From positions 1 through 6,774 of the forward strand of contig SLRW01000127.1 in NCBI GenBank assembly GCA_007130745.1: a stretch of DNA of 6,774 nt, given 5' to 3'. Below the pieces are notes generated by a model, which had not been told where the DNA came from, made no database searches, and saw only the letters and a list, made by a program, of their open reading frames with translations. Origin of the DNA: Gammaproteobacteria bacterium (lineage in GTDB: Bacteria > Pseudomonadota > Gammaproteobacteria > UBA5335 > SLRW01). The translations under genes and the position numbers were made by a program. Below are positions 5,860 through 6,774 of the stretch, one piece after another (position 1 is the first letter of the stretch; every line of letters begins with the position of its first letter).

Positions 5860-6506
5860 TGAGCGAGTTTGATCCCCGCTGTCGCCAGTGCCCGCGGCTG
5901 GCGGCGCATCTTGATGCCGTCAAGCGGCAACACGCCGACTACCACTGTGCGCCGGTTCCATCTTTCGGAGATGATCAGGCCCGCCTGCTGGTGGTAGGGC
6001 TGGCGCCCGGCATGCACGGCGCCAATGCCACCGGCCGGCCGTTCACCGGGGATCACGCCGGCATTCTGCTATATCGCACGCTGCATGAATTCGGCTTTGC
6101 CTCGGCGCCGGTCTCGCGCAGCCGCGATGATGGCCTGCAACTGCATGACTGCCGGATCACCAATGCCGTTAAATGCCTGCCGCCGGAAAACAAACCTACC
6201 GGCAGCGAAATCAACCGCTGTCGCAACTATCTGGCCGCCGAGCTTGAAGCCTTGCCGGGCGGGGCCGTAGTGCTGGCGCTGGGCGGCATTGCCCATCGCT
6301 CGGTCCTGGCCGCCACCGGCCTGGTTGCCAGTCGCCATCCTTTTGGTCATGAGCAACTCCACTCGCTGCCGGGTGAACGCTGGCTGCTGTCTTCATATCA
6401 CTGCAGTCGCTACAACACCCAGACCCGACGCCTGACAGAGCCCATGTTTCAGCAGGTTTTTGCCCGGGCCCGGGCGCTGCTTGACGCCAGCGGGGCTTCG
6501 GCATGA
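5859..6506 (+). CDS. Iron-sulphur uracil-DNA glycosylase, family 5 (UDGb)-like
   Basis: This base-excision repair enzyme is predicted to remove uracil, and in family 5 also other deaminated bases, from DNA. Four cysteines fit a 4Fe-4S cluster: Cys8-X2-Cys11 at the N-terminus and Cys106-X14-Cys121. Motif A is GLAPGMHG (47-54), followed by GRPFTGD (59-65); it lacks the polar Asp or Asn used by most uracil-DNA glycosylases, which is the hallmark of family 5. The second motif is SYHCSRYN (179-186) with His181, again the family 5 form rather than HPSP of families 4 and 1. Length (215) is usual. It starts one base inside the regulator stop, and its own stop overlaps the uvrC start (ATGA), so it is translated as part of this operon, and a DNA repair role suits uvrC next door. 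Family 4 is the alternative, made unlikely by both motifs. Confidence 0.9.
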   Translation: MSEFDPRCRQCPRLAAHLDAVKRQHADYHCAPVPSFGDDQARLLVVGLAPGMHGANATGRPFTGDHAGILLYRTLHEFGFASAPVSRSRDDGLQLHDCRITNAVKCLPPENKPTGSEINRCRNYLAAELEALPGGAVVLALGGIAHRSVLAATGLVASRHPFGHEQLHSLPGERWLLSSYHCSRYNTQTRRLTEPMFQQVFARARALLDASGASA

Positions 6507-6774
6507 GTGACGATGACAGCTTGCGCAAGCTGATTGAAAACACACCCCGGCGACCGGGCGTGTATTGCCTGCTGGACGATAAAGGCGTGATTCTCTATGT
6601 GGGCAAGGCCCGACGGCTGCGCGACCGTCTGATGAGCTATCTGCGCCCGGAAGGGGCCAAGACCCGCGCACTGATGCAGCGCGTGACCGATGTGCAGGTG
6701 ACCATCACCCGCAGCGAGGGCGAGGCATTATTGCTCGAGAACAACCTGATCAAGGCCCATCGACCCCGCTATAA
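6503..6774 (+). CDS. uvrC: UvrABC excinuclease subunit C (N-terminus; cut by window edge)
   Basis: UvrC makes the two cuts flanking a DNA lesion in nucleotide excision repair after UvrA and UvrB load. Only the first 90 residues are in view. They contain the N-terminal GIY-YIG nuclease domain, responsible for the 3' incision: the PGVYCLLDDKG strand (18-28), ILYVGKA (30-36), the conserved Arg40 in the following helix, and the acidic residue of LLLENNLIK, Glu79, a metal ligand in the family. The UvrB-binding and RNase H-like domains must lie beyond the edge. The start ATG overlaps the glycosylase stop by 4 bases, indicating translational coupling. The reading frame is open to the last base. Confidence 0.96.
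   Translation, partial: MSDDDSLRKLIENTPRRPGVYCLLDDKGVILYVGKARRLRDRLMSYLRPEGAKTRALMQRVTDVQVTITRSEGEALLLENNLIKAHRPRY

Noticed and set aside
1..6774. A defence system, prophage, integron or insertion sequence
   Set aside because: All open frames with real motifs are metabolic, regulatory or repair genes; I see no transposase, integrase, terminal repeats, target duplications or CRISPR-like repeats.

Overview
The window is a stretch of GC-rich bacterial chromosome, most likely from a gammaproteobacterium. The evidence is a GacA/UvrY response regulator upstream of uvrC, an isocitrate lyase of the short (434-residue) Escherichia coli type with identical active-site numbering, and an E. coli-type NADP-dependent isocitrate dehydrogenase. 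I cannot name the genus. The short isocitrate lyase argues against Pseudomonas proper, whose lyase is a longer form. There are no rRNA, tRNA, CRISPR, phage or insertion-sequence features. Every gene appears intact except the two cut by the window edges.

Left arm, minus strand: a CysB-like LysR-family regulator (856-1875) overlaps by 4 bases the start of a patatin-like phospholipase of the RssA type (1-859, C-terminus outside the window). Both would be read from a promoter near 1908-1936.

Divergent region 1876-2217: this holds the LysR-side promoter, with a TATAAT lying inside an inverted repeat. It also holds at least one aceA-side promoter candidate, a long possible aceA leader with several hairpins, and a 27-bp inverted repeat (2118-2144) over a TATGAT element. 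This is the most regulation-dense part of the window.

Right arm, plus strand: aceA (2218-3522) ends in a strong intrinsic terminator. A roughly 300-bp spacer follows with further hairpins and an AT-rich short repeat, then an extended -10 promoter at 3752-3760. After it comes icd (3822-5174), a GacA/UvrY response regulator (5197-5859), a family 5-like uracil-DNA glycosylase (5859-6506) and the start of uvrC (6503 to the edge). The last four genes are separated by 22 bp and then overlap by 1 and 4 bp, with no visible terminator, so they look like one transcription unit.

How the genes work together: aceA and icd are the two enzymes that compete for isocitrate at the split between the glyoxylate shunt and the TCA cycle, and here they are direct neighbours under separate promoters. 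The Ser that AceK phosphorylates in E. coli is conserved in this isocitrate dehydrogenase, although aceK is not in view. Icd is followed immediately by a global regulator and two DNA repair genes. I found no new defence or mobile system. The items most worth a second look are a charged insertion of about 32 residues near the C-terminus of isocitrate dehydrogenase, the icd-gacA-glycosylase-uvrC gene order, and the operator-like repeats between the LysR gene and aceA.
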